Under the pieces are notes generated by a model. The model was not told where the DNA came from. It saw nothing but the letters and a program-made list of their open reading frames with translations, and ran no database searches. This document shows, one piece after another, positions 50,746 through 59,716 of a DNA stretch of 64,000 nucleotides. Location of the stretch: contig JAKFVU010000082.1 in the NCBI GenBank assembly GCA_021732025.1, forward strand, positions 124,001 to 188,000, in the 5' to 3' direction. A program made the translations under genes and the position numbers. The stretch is from Candidatus Obscuribacterales bacterium (GTDB taxonomy: Bacteria > Cyanobacteriota > Vampirovibrionia > Obscuribacterales > Obscuribacteraceae). The first letter of the stretch is position 1. Every line of letters starts with the position of its first letter.

Positions 50746-52134
50746 TCAGCCATTTTTACCTAATATATTCTGCACGAGTCTATCAAGGTTGGTACTGTGA
50801 GAACCCTTCACCATAACGCAAGAGTCGTGACCCAAGCGCGGCAAAATACGAGAAAGCGCATCCTCTTGAGTTTCTACTGAGGCCACCTCGTAGCTCGCCC
50901 CATTAGCACCACTGGCAATACCGCTCGCAATTGCACCAACTGTCACTAACAAGCTTAAAGGCTTGTCTTTTAACCAAGCACCTAGATCTAGGTGTAGCGG
51001 TTCGGTGAAGTCACCTAATTCAGCCATGGCTCCGAGCACAACTATCTTGTCTTTTTGTGGATAAGCATGCGACAGAATCGCCTCAACCGCACAGCGAACA
51101 GAATCAGGATTAGCGTTATACGACTCATCGACTACAGTGGCACCGTGAGGAGATTTGTGGGCATTGCCCCGCCCTTCCACCGCAGCAAATTGAGCTAGCC
51201 CCTGAGCAATATCTTGGTCATTGATGCCAGCGGCACGAGCCGCAGCAATGGCACACCAGGCGTCTTCAAGTAATACTCGGCCATGGGCTTTAACAAAAAA
51301 TTCTTGCTTACTTTCTGCAATTCTAAAAGTAGTTCCTTGGCTAGCTACTTTTACAATCTCAAGACTCGGACAGGTTTCAATTGCTCCCGAAAAAACGCGT
51401 TTGGCCTCAGCTAGCAAATAATCGGTGACATCACCGATGATGGCATGGCCACGCTCAACATCTAAGGCAGCAAATAGCTCGCACTTTGCCTGAGCGATAT
51501 TTTCTCGCGAGCCAAGAAGCTCTATGTGAGCCGTTCCAGCACAAGTAATTATGGCAATGTCGGGGGTACCACAGGCCGCTAGCTCAGCGATTTGACCAAG
51601 ACCACGCATACCCATTTCTAATATCAGTATCTCGGTATCAGCGGGCATCGAAAGAATTGTCTTAGGAACACCAATTTCATTGTTTTCGTTAGCCAGCGAT
51701 TTATGTACTCGCCGGGCCGAAGTGGCTGCTGCAGTCATTTCTTTGGTGGTGGTTTTACCGGAAGAGCCAGTAATGGCAATCACTTTAGCCTTGCACTTAC
51801 GCAAGTAGAGACGGGCAAGACCTTGATAGGCAGCTAGCGAATTGGGCACTGCCAGTAGAGGCACAGGCTTAGATAGGCTACTGACGACACTTGCCAAACT
51901 GTCGGCCTCTACGATAGCTAGTGAAGCGCCATTGTCAAAAGCTTTTTCAGTAAAGTTATGACCGTCGAAACGCTCGCCTTTTAAGGCTAAATATATGTCT
52001 GCGCCGGCTTTGATCGTTCGGCTATCAGTGCTAATACTAAACTTAGAGTCTTTGACTTCGTCTTCCACTACTCCGTGCAAAACGGCGCCATCAAGAGTGA
52101 GAATTTCATCGATGGTAAAAGTTGCAGACATCAT
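50746..52134 (-). CDS. murF: UDP-N-acetylmuramoyl-tripeptide--D-alanyl-D-alanine ligase
   Basis: 462 residues from the first of two adjacent ATGs. The ATP-binding motif is ITGSSGKTTTKEMT, then NNEIGVPKTIL, EMGMRGLGQI, and the C-terminal LGAMAELGDFTEP. It adds D-Ala-D-Ala to UDP-MurNAc-tripeptide in peptidoglycan synthesis in the cytoplasm. No other mur/mra gene is adjacent; the repeat-domain gene ends 16 bases upstream, so they may be cotranscribed. Confidence 0.95.
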   Translation of the reverse strand: MMSATFTIDEILTLDGAVLHGVVEDEVKDSKFSISTDSRTIKAGADIYLALKGERFDGHNFTEKAFDNGASLAIVEADSLASVVSSLSKPVPLLAVPNSLAAYQGLARLYLRKCKAKVIAITGSSGKTTTKEMTAAATSARRVHKSLANENNEIGVPKTILSMPADTEILILEMGMRGLGQIAELAACGTPDIAIITCAGTAHIELLGSRENIAQAKCELFAALDVERGHAIIGDVTDYLLAEAKRVFSGAIETCPSLEIVKVASQGTTFRIAESKQEFFVKAHGRVLLEDAWCAIAAARAAGINDQDIAQGLAQFAAVEGRGNAHKSPHGATVVDESYNANPDSVRCAVEAILSHAYPQKDKIVVLGAMAELGDFTEPLHLDLGAWLKDKPLSLLVTVGAIASGIASGANGASYEVASVETQEDALSRILPRLGHDSCVMVKGSHSTNLDRLVQNILGKNG

Positions 52135-52149
52135 CAACCTATTGCAGTA

Positions 52150-53448
52150 CTAGTCTTTCTTAGTGACCTTGTTCCAGATGTTGCCAATCCAACCTTTCTT
52201 CTCACCTTCGTCTTTCGCAGCAGCCGACGGTGCAGTAGCTGGAGGAGAATCAGGGGGCAAATCTTTCAATACTTCATGCAACTCAAGGCCAGTCTGTTGA
52301 CACATTTTCACAGCAGCAGCGCACTGCACTGGTTTGAGAATCCCTTCTGAAACTAGAGATTGTGCCTGTAGGGCAGCTGTGATCAAGCGTTTATCGATCA
52401 TGTCTTTAGTGACGATAATTTCGGCCATCGACACATTGAGTTGGCGAGCTAGCGACTGGGCCCGGTTAAAATTGTCACCACTAAGAGCACCAGACTGCAG
52501 AAGTATTTCCATTACTGTATTTACTTTGGCAATGTCATCTTGCCTAGAAACTCTCTCTTCAAGAATGGCATCAATAGAGACGTTACGCGACGAAGCTTGA
52601 CGCAATATATCAGCTGCTTGCAGCCCACTAAGAGCACCACTTGTCACCATTTCTTGAAGGCGCAAACTTTCATCGACAATTTCAGACGAAATCATGCCGG
52701 TCTGAACAAAGACCTCACCAATTTTTTGATTCTCAGAAAGGCCAATTTCAATTGCCGAAATCTTATCGCCTTCAGTTACCAAGCCGGCCTGGGTGACGAG
52801 GTCACCAAGCTTGATAGTGTCTTTGCCTGATGTGCGAAAAGCACCAGTATCAACTAACGATTGCTCAAAAGTCTGATGCTTGGCCACGGCCTTCTTCAAA
52901 CCAGCAATGGCTTGTTCTTCAGTGATTTTGCCGTCACGAATTAAGACCTGGGCCGTGAGAGCAGATTGCAGCAGTACTGATGTAATCATGCGGTTTAAGA
53001 CCAAGCAACGGCCCAGGGGCAAATTGTTTTCTTGACCCTGCCACTGCGCTTGCTCAAGCATTGAGCGGTCTAGCAAACCAGATTGCACGAGTAACTCACC
53101 CAACTCACCAGCTGAAGCTTTTTGCTCGTCTGTGGTTTCAGGAGGAGTCCAGCCAAGACGCTTGAAAGCATCATCTAAGGGAATGCGCCCCTTGATACAG
53201 ACATTTATGGCTTTGACGCCGAATTCTGCCGAAATAGTATTTTGCCTAATCAGAGATTGGACATAGAGAGCGACTTCAACGTCATACTCAGACAACTCAC
53301 CAATACTCATTAGAACGCGCCCTAAAGGAGTCTGAGAAGTCTTAGAGACCTTCAACGCCTCGAGGAGCACTTCTTGCCTAATGATGTTAGCGGCTACTAA
53401 TAGCTCGCCGATTCTTTTGGGAGATGAACGTCTGCCGGTGATTTCCAA
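52150..53448 (-). CDS. protein of four PilB/MshE-N-like repeats
   Basis: 432 residues from a TTG. Four ~90-residue repeats share a pattern: IGELLVAANIIRQEVLLEAL, LGELLVQSGLLDRSMLEQAQ, LGDLVTQAGLVTEGDKISAI, and ILLQSGALSGDNFNRAQ. Each is followed by a second LG-type half (LGRVLMSIGELSEYDVEVAL; LGRCLVLNRMITSVLLQSAL). The pattern resembles type II secretion/pilus ATPase N-terminal domains, some of which bind c-di-GMP, but no ATPase domain is present. The C-terminal ~40 residues are Pro/Lys-rich. Related to the 35388 protein. Function unknown. Confidence 0.8.
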   Translation of the reverse strand: MEITGRRSSPKRIGELLVAANIIRQEVLLEALKVSKTSQTPLGRVLMSIGELSEYDVEVALYVQSLIRQNTISAEFGVKAINVCIKGRIPLDDAFKRLGWTPPETTDEQKASAGELGELLVQSGLLDRSMLEQAQWQGQENNLPLGRCLVLNRMITSVLLQSALTAQVLIRDGKITEEQAIAGLKKAVAKHQTFEQSLVDTGAFRTSGKDTIKLGDLVTQAGLVTEGDKISAIEIGLSENQKIGEVFVQTGMISSEIVDESLRLQEMVTSGALSGLQAADILRQASSRNVSIDAILEERVSRQDDIAKVNTVMEILLQSGALSGDNFNRAQSLARQLNVSMAEIIVTKDMIDKRLITAALQAQSLVSEGILKPVQCAAAVKMCQQTGLELHEVLKDLPPDSPPATAPSAAAKDEGEKKGWIGNIWNKVTKKD

Positions 53449-53605
53449 TTTGCGCCCTAAACTGCCTTCAAAGCTGTCTGCAACTCTGTAGAATCCATTT
53501 CACTTCCTATTAGTCTAGCAAGAGCAGGGCCTATAACAGGCCGTTGCTGCGAATTCCTGTCACAGTAGGATAAATATTAGAGGAATTACATCTCTAATAG
53601 CAAAG

Positions 53606-53637
53606 GCAAACACCCGTCATTTCTGACAGGTGTTTGC
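53606..53637 (-). terminator. hairpin after the first (53.7-kb) glycine-zipper gene
   Basis: GCAAACACC (53606-53614) pairs with 53629-53637 and GTCA with TGAC around TTTC, interrupted by one C-A mismatch. Very stable; the T-tail is weak. Confidence 0.7.
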
Positions 53638-53705
53638 ACTTGAAGCCAAGTATTTCCAGGTCAGCGTCTAATTACAAAGACACTAGAAACGAGGATGACA
53701 ATCAG

Positions 53706-54164
53706 TTAGTAGTTATCGTCGTAAGGAACAACGAAACCTTTACCCTGGAATATCATGCTGTGGCTGCCGCTGTGGGGGCTCGGATATCCGATGAAGCCAT
53801 GCTTGATTCCGTAGCCTGCGCCGTGGAGAACGCCATAAGCGCTGCCACCAACTAGGCCAACTGGTCCACCGGTCATAGCACCGGCAACCATTTCATAAAC
53901 ACCATCTTCTTTACCCAGATTACGGGCAACCATTTTGGTTCCACCGATAGCACCTTTGATGCCATCTGAGAAAGCAGCGGTTGGAACGTCCCAAGCAGTT
54001 GTGACGGCCATAGAGACCAGTCTGCATGGGAAGTACCACATTTCATAGATTACCCGAGCCGATTCTGGACGCTCTGGGTAAGCCATACTAGGAGCTGAAA
54101 GACTCATTGCGAGTCCTAGAGCTGCTAGCAAAGACGTAAGAATTTTCTTTTGCATTATCCTCAA
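53706..54164 (-). CDS. exported glycine-zipper protein, paralogue 1
   Basis: 152 residues with a signal peptide (about 1-28). The body repeats the local family pattern: VPTAAFSDGIKGAIGGTKMV, then ARNLGKEDGVYEMVAGAMTG, and the zipper GGPVGLVGGSAYGVLHGAGY with HGFIG. Its ending differs from the other three: the sequence GYPSPHSGSHSMIFQGKG replaces the GWEKPFS tail. Probably periplasmic or outer-membrane associated; function unknown. Most distal gene of the four-gene tandem. Confidence 0.75.
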   Translation of the reverse strand: MRIMQKKILTSLLAALGLAMSLSAPSMAYPERPESARVIYEMWYFPCRLVSMAVTTAWDVPTAAFSDGIKGAIGGTKMVARNLGKEDGVYEMVAGAMTGGPVGLVGGSAYGVLHGAGYGIKHGFIGYPSPHSGSHSMIFQGKGFVVPYDDNY

Positions 54165-54172
54165 CCTTTTCT

Positions 54173-54193
54173 ACTGGGAGTAAATCCCTCAGT
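54173..54193 (-). terminator. hairpin between paralogues 2 and 1
   Basis: ACT-GGGA / TCCC-(TC)-AGT around a 5-base loop, a weak stem with a 2-base bulge, in the 38-bp gap. Confidence 0.35.
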
Positions 54194-54202
54194 CAAATAG
54201 AA

Positions 54203-54607
54203 TTATTTTTCTTCCATGGTGATGAAAGACCAGCGGCTGAATGGATGTTCCCAACCTTTCTTCCAGCCATGTCCCATGCCGTGGTAGCCACCATAGACAC
54301 CACCAGCTACCATACCGACAGATCCGCCGATTGGAACGGCAGCTAGACGTTGTCCGGTACCATGCTCGTCGCCGAATTTCTCAGCTACGTGATTAGTACC
54401 TTTGATACCGCCGTGGTATCCACCAGCGATAGGACCGCTTACAAGACCGGTGAACAAGGCACCGCTTGCAGCTCCCACAGTACGAAAGGGAGCTTGTAGC
54501 ACCCACTGAACCGGCTTGGCTTCATAATCAAGAGCCATCGCAGGAGCGACAGCAGAGACCATGAGAGCGGCCGACATAAGAACTTGACCTAGTATTTTGT
54601 TTGTCAT
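54203..54607 (-). CDS. exported glycine-zipper protein, paralogue 2
   Basis: 134 residues from ATG 54607 (GGTGGATAAG before it), in place of a longer frame from 54646. Signal peptide ends at PAMA. The family core is VGAASGALFTGLVSGPIAGG, FGDEHGTGQRLAAVPIGGSV, GGVYGGYHGMGHGWKKGWEH, and the C-terminal PFSRWSFITMEEK. Function unknown; the Gly/Ala periodicity suggests membrane or outer-membrane packing. Confidence 0.78.
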   Translation of the reverse strand: MTNKILGQVLMSAALMVSAVAPAMALDYEAKPVQWVLQAPFRTVGAASGALFTGLVSGPIAGGYHGGIKGTNHVAEKFGDEHGTGQRLAAVPIGGSVGMVAGGVYGGYHGMGHGWKKGWEHPFSRWSFITMEEK

Positions 54608-54631
54608 CTTATCCACCGTTTCTAATTCAGA

Positions 54632-54667
54632 GCTACCCGGCATCACTTGGCTAGGGTGCCGGGTAGC
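54632..54667 (-). terminator. hairpin between paralogues 3 and 2
   Basis: Perfect 11-bp stem GCTACCCGGCA (54632-54642) with 54657-54667, 14-base loop, in the 72-bp gap. Confidence 0.75.
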
Positions 54668-54679
54668 AATTACTACTTA

Positions 54680-55060
54680 CTATTTTTCTTCAGTGACAAT
54701 ATAGGAATCAGTACTAAATGGTTTTTCCCAACCACTAGTCATACCATGCTTTGCACCGATGATAGCGCCATAAGGAACGCCCCAAACCATACCAACAGGC
54801 CATCCGAGTGCGAATGCTGCGAGGTTTTGTCCGAGACCTTTCTCATCGCCAAAATGCTTGGCGAGTTGACGCTGCAATGTGTGAGGTGTGCGCCAGAGTG
54901 AGCTGACGACGATACCTTGTGGAGTATCAACAATTACTGCTGTTGTAGCACCAGCTAGAGAAGCCATGCTGTGAAGAGGACCGTCTCCGGCCATCGAAGG
55001 CATTGCAACACCAAGACTGATAGCGCCAGCAGCTATTAAGGCTAAAGCTTTGTTTTTCAT
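54680..55060 (-). CDS. exported glycine-zipper protein, paralogue 3
   Basis: 126 residues. Signal peptide about 1-24 (ending PSMAGDG). The family core includes KHFGDEKGLGQNLAAFALG, WPVGMVWGVPYGAIIGAKHG and the tail SGWEKPFSTDSYIVTEEK. The N-terminal half of its mature part is more divergent than in the others. Function unknown. Confidence 0.78.
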   Translation of the reverse strand: MKNKALALIAAGAISLGVAMPSMAGDGPLHSMASLAGATTAVIVDTPQGIVVSSLWRTPHTLQRQLAKHFGDEKGLGQNLAAFALGWPVGMVWGVPYGAIIGAKHGMTSGWEKPFSTDSYIVTEEK

Positions 55061-55116
55061 TTCTTCCTTACCACCCGGTCTACATCATTTTTGATTCAGA
55101 TTTTGAGTTAGATTTT

Positions 55117-55143
55117 GAGGGTGACTCTAAGAGAGCCACCCTC
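55117..55143 (-). terminator. hairpin between paralogues 4 and 3
   Basis: GAGGGTG (55117-55123) pairs with CACCCTC (55137-55143) and CTCT with AGAG, with one A-C mismatch and a 3-base loop. The downstream minus-strand tail is A-rich rather than T-rich. Confidence 0.6.
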
Positions 55144-55217
55144 TCATTCTTTCTGCCCGACAATTTTCGAACATAAGTTCACTGTTTCATTGCGCCTAAC
55201 GTTGATTGCTCAACAAG

Positions 55218-55607
55218 TTAGTCTTCTTTGAAAGTGAAAGCTTCTTTGGTGAATGGCTTTTCGAAGCCAGTTTTCATACCGTGCCAACCGCCATCGAAGC
55301 AACCATAAGCTGCACCGCCAACGATACCGAACGGAGCGCCAACGATGGCTCCTGTCCACTTCTGGTATCCACCATCTTCGTTACCAAGCTTACCGGCAAC
55401 CCAAGTAGTGGACTTGATGGCTCCCTTAGTTCCGTCTTTAACGGCACCTAGAGGAACTCCTACTACAGCTCCAACACCTGAACCAACCACTTTGACAGGG
55501 AACAGACAAATGTTCTTGAATGTGTCGTCATCGGCATACGACGGAGCGACCATTGTGCCAACCAAAGCTGAGGCTAGTATGAAAGAGGACGCTATCTTTT
55601 TAAGCAT
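55218..55607 (-). CDS. exported glycine-zipper protein, paralogue 4
   Basis: 129 residues from ATG 55607 with GGAG six bases before it; the frame could extend to 55619. Signal peptide about 1-25 (ending PSYADDD). The family core is VVGVPLGAVKDGTKGAIKST, KLGNEDGGYQKWTGAIVG, APFGIVGGAAYGCFDGGW and the tail GFEKPFTKEAFTFKED. Promoter-proximal member of the tandem. Confidence 0.78.
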   Translation of the reverse strand: MLKKIASSFILASALVGTMVAPSYADDDTFKNICLFPVKVVGSGVGAVVGVPLGAVKDGTKGAIKSTTWVAGKLGNEDGGYQKWTGAIVGAPFGIVGGAAYGCFDGGWHGMKTGFEKPFTKEAFTFKED

Positions 55608-55619
55608 GCAAATCTCCAA

Positions 55620-56011
55620 CTCTTAGCAATCGTAATTTAGGAAATCATTTTTCGAATGATTCGACCAATCCTGGACCAACGGCCCGAGACAAGCTCCATT
55701 TTACTCAATTATTCCGCAAGGTCCATATTTAATGACAGACTTATTTCAGCCCCAGTAACTGTATCGCAGCAATATACCTGCTTTCGGGCTTTGAAATGAG
55801 TTGTAAAAAGTTTGTTGGAATAGCACCACTTTTCAAGTGGTATATACAATCAAAGCAGTGTCGACACGCCCTGAATATAGGAATATTACTGGGTCTTGGG
55901 CCACAACGAAATCAAGATGGTATCAAATGTGATGCCAAGCGGTGGTAGGGAGCAAATAAAAGGACGGGAACAAAAAATAATTGCTCCCGTCCGAAAAATT
56001 GCTGTTTTTTA
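55620..56011. other. 392-bp intergenic region upstream of the glycine-zipper cluster
   Basis: No gene. It should hold the promoter of the minus-strand paralogue 4 gene and, near 55952-55992, the terminator of the convergent-side glycosyltransferase. No strong promoter match was identified by eye. Confidence 0.5.
55952..55992 (-). terminator. terminator after the glycosyltransferase gene
   Basis: GGACGGGA (55962-55969) pairs with TCCCGTCC (55985-55992); read on the minus strand it is followed by TTTTATTTG. An alternative stem GGGAGCAA/TTGCTCCC overlaps it. Confidence 0.75.
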
Positions 56012-57346
56012 CTAGGCTTTTATCACCGGTGCAACGCCTGCATGCTCTGTGCGATGCCAGGTTGAAACTTGTTTGCCAAAGAGAATTTGGCAGAACGAAA
56101 CAACGATAACCGGCACCCAGTGACCATATACGTAGGCTGTCACATAGAAGCTGCGGCCTAACGCTTTCATGAAGGACATAGGGGCTCGATAAATGCGCAT
56201 TGCAATCAAAAAGTTGACCTGACTGATACCAAAAATTGCCATCACTATTAGTGCCAAGAACTTACCGTAGGTGGGCACACCGGTGGCAATATGCACAACT
56301 TCAGAGGCAATCTCTAGAGTCATCAAAGCTGGAACGACAAAGTAGACGGTGAATACCAGTGTATCGAGACGTTCAACCAACGATAGGCGAGTGGGTGAAT
56401 TGAGCGGGAAAATATAGTCGAGATATCGGCGGATACTGCCTTCGGCCCAACGTCTCCGTTGCCGAATTAAAGCCTTAAAGGTAGTCACTGCTTCTTCCCA
56501 GACAATGGCTTCGGGACAGAAGTTGATATCCCAGTTGCTGACAAGTAGGCGCATGCTCAGATCAAGATCGTCAGTTATGGCCTTGTTATTCCAACCACCG
56601 ACATCAATAAGGGCTTGGCGCTTCACCAGTTGTCCATCACCGCGCAGTTCGACAGCTCCGCCGATCAAGTCACGCGAAACCTGAAAATAGGTATCTACGG
56701 CATATTCAGAAGCTTGGCACTCAACTAGAAGCCCTTTTTGATTCTCGTACATTTTCTTCTGAGCCTGCACCGCACCAACATTGGCTGGTTCTAGTGAGGG
56801 CAGAATAATATTGAGAAATTCTGGGTCGACGTTGGCATCTGCGTCAAATACGGCGATTACTTCGCCTTTGCAGAGCGGTAGAAATTCGTTTAAGGCTGCC
56901 GATTTGCCTGGGCAGGAACCAGGAACACGGTTCAGTACTTGCAGACGGGGAAACTCAACTTGAAGATTCTTGAGAATCTCAGGCATTTTGTCGGTAGAGC
57001 AATCGTCTATCACCCAAACAGAGTATGAGTCGTAGTTGATCTGAAAGAGGTTACGTACCGTAGTTTCGATAACTCGAGATTCGTTCTTGGCAGAAATCAC
57101 AACATCTACATAGGGATGCCAAACCTGAGCGGCTTCAGGGCTAGTCAAGCCGAGGGAGCGACGCGCCAGGACCTTTTTGTGATGTCTTTGCTGGGCGGAG
57201 AAGAGCCAGATAGTGTGAGCAATCATCATGCTCAAGACTCCACATAAGATGAAGAGCACTTCTGGACCTGTGAAAAACTTGTCTATGGCTTTTAGGGCCA
57301 TCCAGACGCCGACAACAAGCAAAACTAAAACTATTCGGTTACGCAT
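56012..57346 (-). CDS. family 2 glycosyltransferase (membrane, processive type)
   Basis: 444 residues with two N-terminal helices and four to five C-terminal ones. GT2 motifs are VIDDCS, FDADANVD (DxD-like), ITDDLDLS and the processive QRRRWAEGS. It probably makes or extends an exported polysaccharide or a cell-surface glycan at the inner membrane. It lies 154 bases downstream of the MFS gene. Confidence 0.92.
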   Translation of the reverse strand: MRNRIVLVLLVVGVWMALKAIDKFFTGPEVLFILCGVLSMMIAHTIWLFSAQQRHHKKVLARRSLGLTSPEAAQVWHPYVDVVISAKNESRVIETTVRNLFQINYDSYSVWVIDDCSTDKMPEILKNLQVEFPRLQVLNRVPGSCPGKSAALNEFLPLCKGEVIAVFDADANVDPEFLNIILPSLEPANVGAVQAQKKMYENQKGLLVECQASEYAVDTYFQVSRDLIGGAVELRGDGQLVKRQALIDVGGWNNKAITDDLDLSMRLLVSNWDINFCPEAIVWEEAVTTFKALIRQRRRWAEGSIRRYLDYIFPLNSPTRLSLVERLDTLVFTVYFVVPALMTLEIASEVVHIATGVPTYGKFLALIVMAIFGISQVNFLIAMRIYRAPMSFMKALGRSFYVTAYVYGHWVPVIVVSFCQILFGKQVSTWHRTEHAGVAPVIKA

Positions 57347-57500
57347 GTTTCCTACTGATAACGGTTGTAACTAACATTCTATAAGAATGCAGCCACATGG
57401 CAACCAGCCACCGCTCACCTAATCAAATGTTTAGAATAGCCCCTCTTTGCGTTAATCAAGAGAAAGGTCGTCAAGGCCAACAGGGCTACCCTTTGCAACT

Positions 57501-58865
57501 TTACCCTAGGGTATTGCCTGCTTCATCAAGCTTTGCACCTGAAGCAATTTCTTTACTGGTTTGGCTATGGTGATGCAGGCCCACCAAAAGAGTGGGCAGT
57601 CCAATGAGGAATAGGGTAGTGAAAACTCCCCCCGGCAATTTGTCGGCCGAAACGCCGATCAAAACCGCTGGAATGGTCGAGGCTGCAGACATTGCGGTGT
57701 TTTGGGCGGCAAAAACCTTGCCTCTAAGCTCTTCTGGCACAGAGGCCTGCAGCAGAGACTGAGTGGGCACGGCAATAAAGGCGCAGGAGGCGCCGACCAA
57801 GGAGACAATCAAGAGCGGAATGGCTATTAGTGATCCATGGAAATTGACTGACGACATTCCTATTGAAGGAAAGACCGAGTCTTGGAGAAAACCAAGCGAA
57901 CCTAGCATGGTGAGGAAGAGTCCGAGCAAAACAAAGCCTTTGTAGGCTAAAAGAGCAGCCGAGACTTTGGAAAAATAGTGACCAACGACGAAATTGCCAA
58001 TGCCCATACCGATGCCTGCGGCGGCAATGACATAACCAAATTGCACTGCTTGCAGGTTTAGCAATTGCTCGGTCAGTCCTACTGAAATAGGAGTGAGGGC
58101 AATGATGGTTGAAAACAAGAAGGTTAGCTTCACGATTGCCCGAAAGACCATCTTGTTGTTGGCAATATAGGCGATGCCGAAGCGCAGCTCCTCCCACCAG
58201 ACTTCGTTAGATTTAGCCGCTGGCTTGTTGTCTGTTATCTGGCAGCAAAAAATCGCCGCCAAAATAAAGGCACCAGCAACTGCAAATGGTGCCTTGCCAA
58301 TACCAGTGTGAGCAATAATCGGCTCACCAATGGCAAACCCAAAGCCCAGAGCAATCATCATAGTAGTGAAGAAAAGTGAGTTGGCCTGAAAGAGTTCATC
58401 TTTTTTCACCAGCCGTGGTATCGACGATGCCTCAGCTGGGGCAAAGAATTGCGAACCTATTGAGACCACGAATGCCAATGAAAAAGCAGCTACTGGTGAG
58501 GCTTTAGCGTAAGGAGTGGCGACAAGACAAATGCAGGCGGCACGAAAAAGGTTTGAGAGAACGAGCACTGCTTTATTAGACCAGCGGTCAACATAGACAC
58601 CAGCCATAGGGCTAAGTAATACCGCTGGTATTGTAAAAGCAACGTAGAGAAGGCTGGTAAGCTGAGCCGATTCAAAGTGCTTGCCAGCAATCGTCGCTTG
58701 TTCGTTAGCCGTCAAGACTGCTACAAACAAAACAAAAACAACACGATCGGCAAATTGAGAGAAGACTTGAGCAATCCACAAACTCATGAATTGCCGATTA
58801 GCGAATAGACTGCCGTATCCAGATTTAGATTCTTCAGTCACCTTTTCAGTCAATTTGGCCTTCAT
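57501..58865 (-). CDS. MFS transporter
   Basis: 454 residues, twelve predicted helices with a long middle loop. MFS signatures include FSQFADRVVFVLFVAVLTAN, AGVYVDRWSNKAVLVLSN and SVPEELRGKVFAAQNTAMSA. Resembles the drug/lipid-type exporters (lysophospholipid transporter LplT/MFS_3 group). Its ATG overlaps the lpxA stop by 4 bases, which suggests coupling to lipid A synthesis but does not prove it. Confidence 0.88.
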   Translation of the reverse strand: MKAKLTEKVTEESKSGYGSLFANRQFMSLWIAQVFSQFADRVVFVLFVAVLTANEQATIAGKHFESAQLTSLLYVAFTIPAVLLSPMAGVYVDRWSNKAVLVLSNLFRAACICLVATPYAKASPVAAFSLAFVVSIGSQFFAPAEASSIPRLVKKDELFQANSLFFTTMMIALGFGFAIGEPIIAHTGIGKAPFAVAGAFILAAIFCCQITDNKPAAKSNEVWWEELRFGIAYIANNKMVFRAIVKLTFLFSTIIALTPISVGLTEQLLNLQAVQFGYVIAAAGIGMGIGNFVVGHYFSKVSAALLAYKGFVLLGLFLTMLGSLGFLQDSVFPSIGMSSVNFHGSLIAIPLLIVSLVGASCAFIAVPTQSLLQASVPEELRGKVFAAQNTAMSAASTIPAVLIGVSADKLPGGVFTTLFLIGLPTLLVGLHHHSQTSKEIASGAKLDEAGNTLG

Positions 58866-59677
58866 TCATCATCCACTGATGAAGCGATGCCACCATCGGC
58901 AGTAAAAGCACCGCGAATAACACCGCGCTTAGTGGTGCGGAAGAATTCAACAATTTCTTTGATTTCCGGAGATTGCTCAATTTCCTCTTCGATTTTCACC
59001 AATGCCTGTGTGGTATTTAGCCCCGAGCGATATATCAACTTGTAGGCCTGCTTGATGGTATTGCGTATCTCTGGCCCAACCTTTCCTCGGCGCAAACCGA
59101 CAAGATTTAGTCCGGTTACAGCTAGTGGTCGCTTGTCGCACATAGTGAAAGGTGGAATGTCCATTCTGGTACCAGTGGCACCAGATATCATGGCATAGCG
59201 ACCGATGCGCACAAACTGGTGCACAACGACAGAGCCAGCAATAACAACCCGTTCGCCCACTACGACGTGACCAGCAAGCGTGGCACCGTTGGCAAAAATG
59301 GCACCATTGCCAATTTGGCAATCGTGAGCAATATGCGAATAATTCATAAGGAAGCAATCATCACCAACCCTGGTGAAGCGATCTGCCGTACCTCTATGAA
59401 TGGTGGCATATTCACGCACGGTGACACGATCGCCCATGAGCACGCCAGTTGGCTCGTCTTTATAGCTCAAATCTTGAGGCTGTAGGCCAATTGACGCCCC
59501 TGGAAAAATATTGCAGTTCTCACCAATGGTGGTGTGGCCATCGATGATGGCGTGAGCACCAACTTTAGTGCCAGCTTTAATAACCACATTTGGCCCAATA
59601 ACCGCATATGGTGCAATCTCAACGCTTTCGTCGATTTTCGCTCCATCGCCGATAATGGCTGTGGGATGAATAGACAT
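58862..59677 (-). CDS. lpxA: UDP-N-acetylglucosamine acyltransferase
   Basis: 271 residues. A left-handed beta-helix is clear in the hexapeptide runs (IGPNVVIKAGTKVGAHAI, IGENCNIFPGASIG). The catalytic His is in NYSHIAHDCQIG and substrate-binding IHRG precedes it; the C-terminal helical domain follows. It adds the first hydroxyacyl chain to UDP-GlcNAc in lipid A synthesis. It lies between fabZ and the MFS gene. Confidence 0.95.
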   Translation of the reverse strand: MSIHPTAIIGDGAKIDESVEIAPYAVIGPNVVIKAGTKVGAHAIIDGHTTIGENCNIFPGASIGLQPQDLSYKDEPTGVLMGDRVTVREYATIHRGTADRFTRVGDDCFLMNYSHIAHDCQIGNGAIFANGATLAGHVVVGERVVIAGSVVVHQFVRIGRYAMISGATGTRMDIPPFTMCDKRPLAVTGLNLVGLRRGKVGPEIRNTIKQAYKLIYRSGLNTTQALVKIEEEIEQSPEIKEIVEFFRTTKRGVIRGAFTADGGIASSVDDE

Positions 59678-59716
59678 TGTTTCCCTACCTATATATAAGC
59701 AAATAAAAGGACAAAA

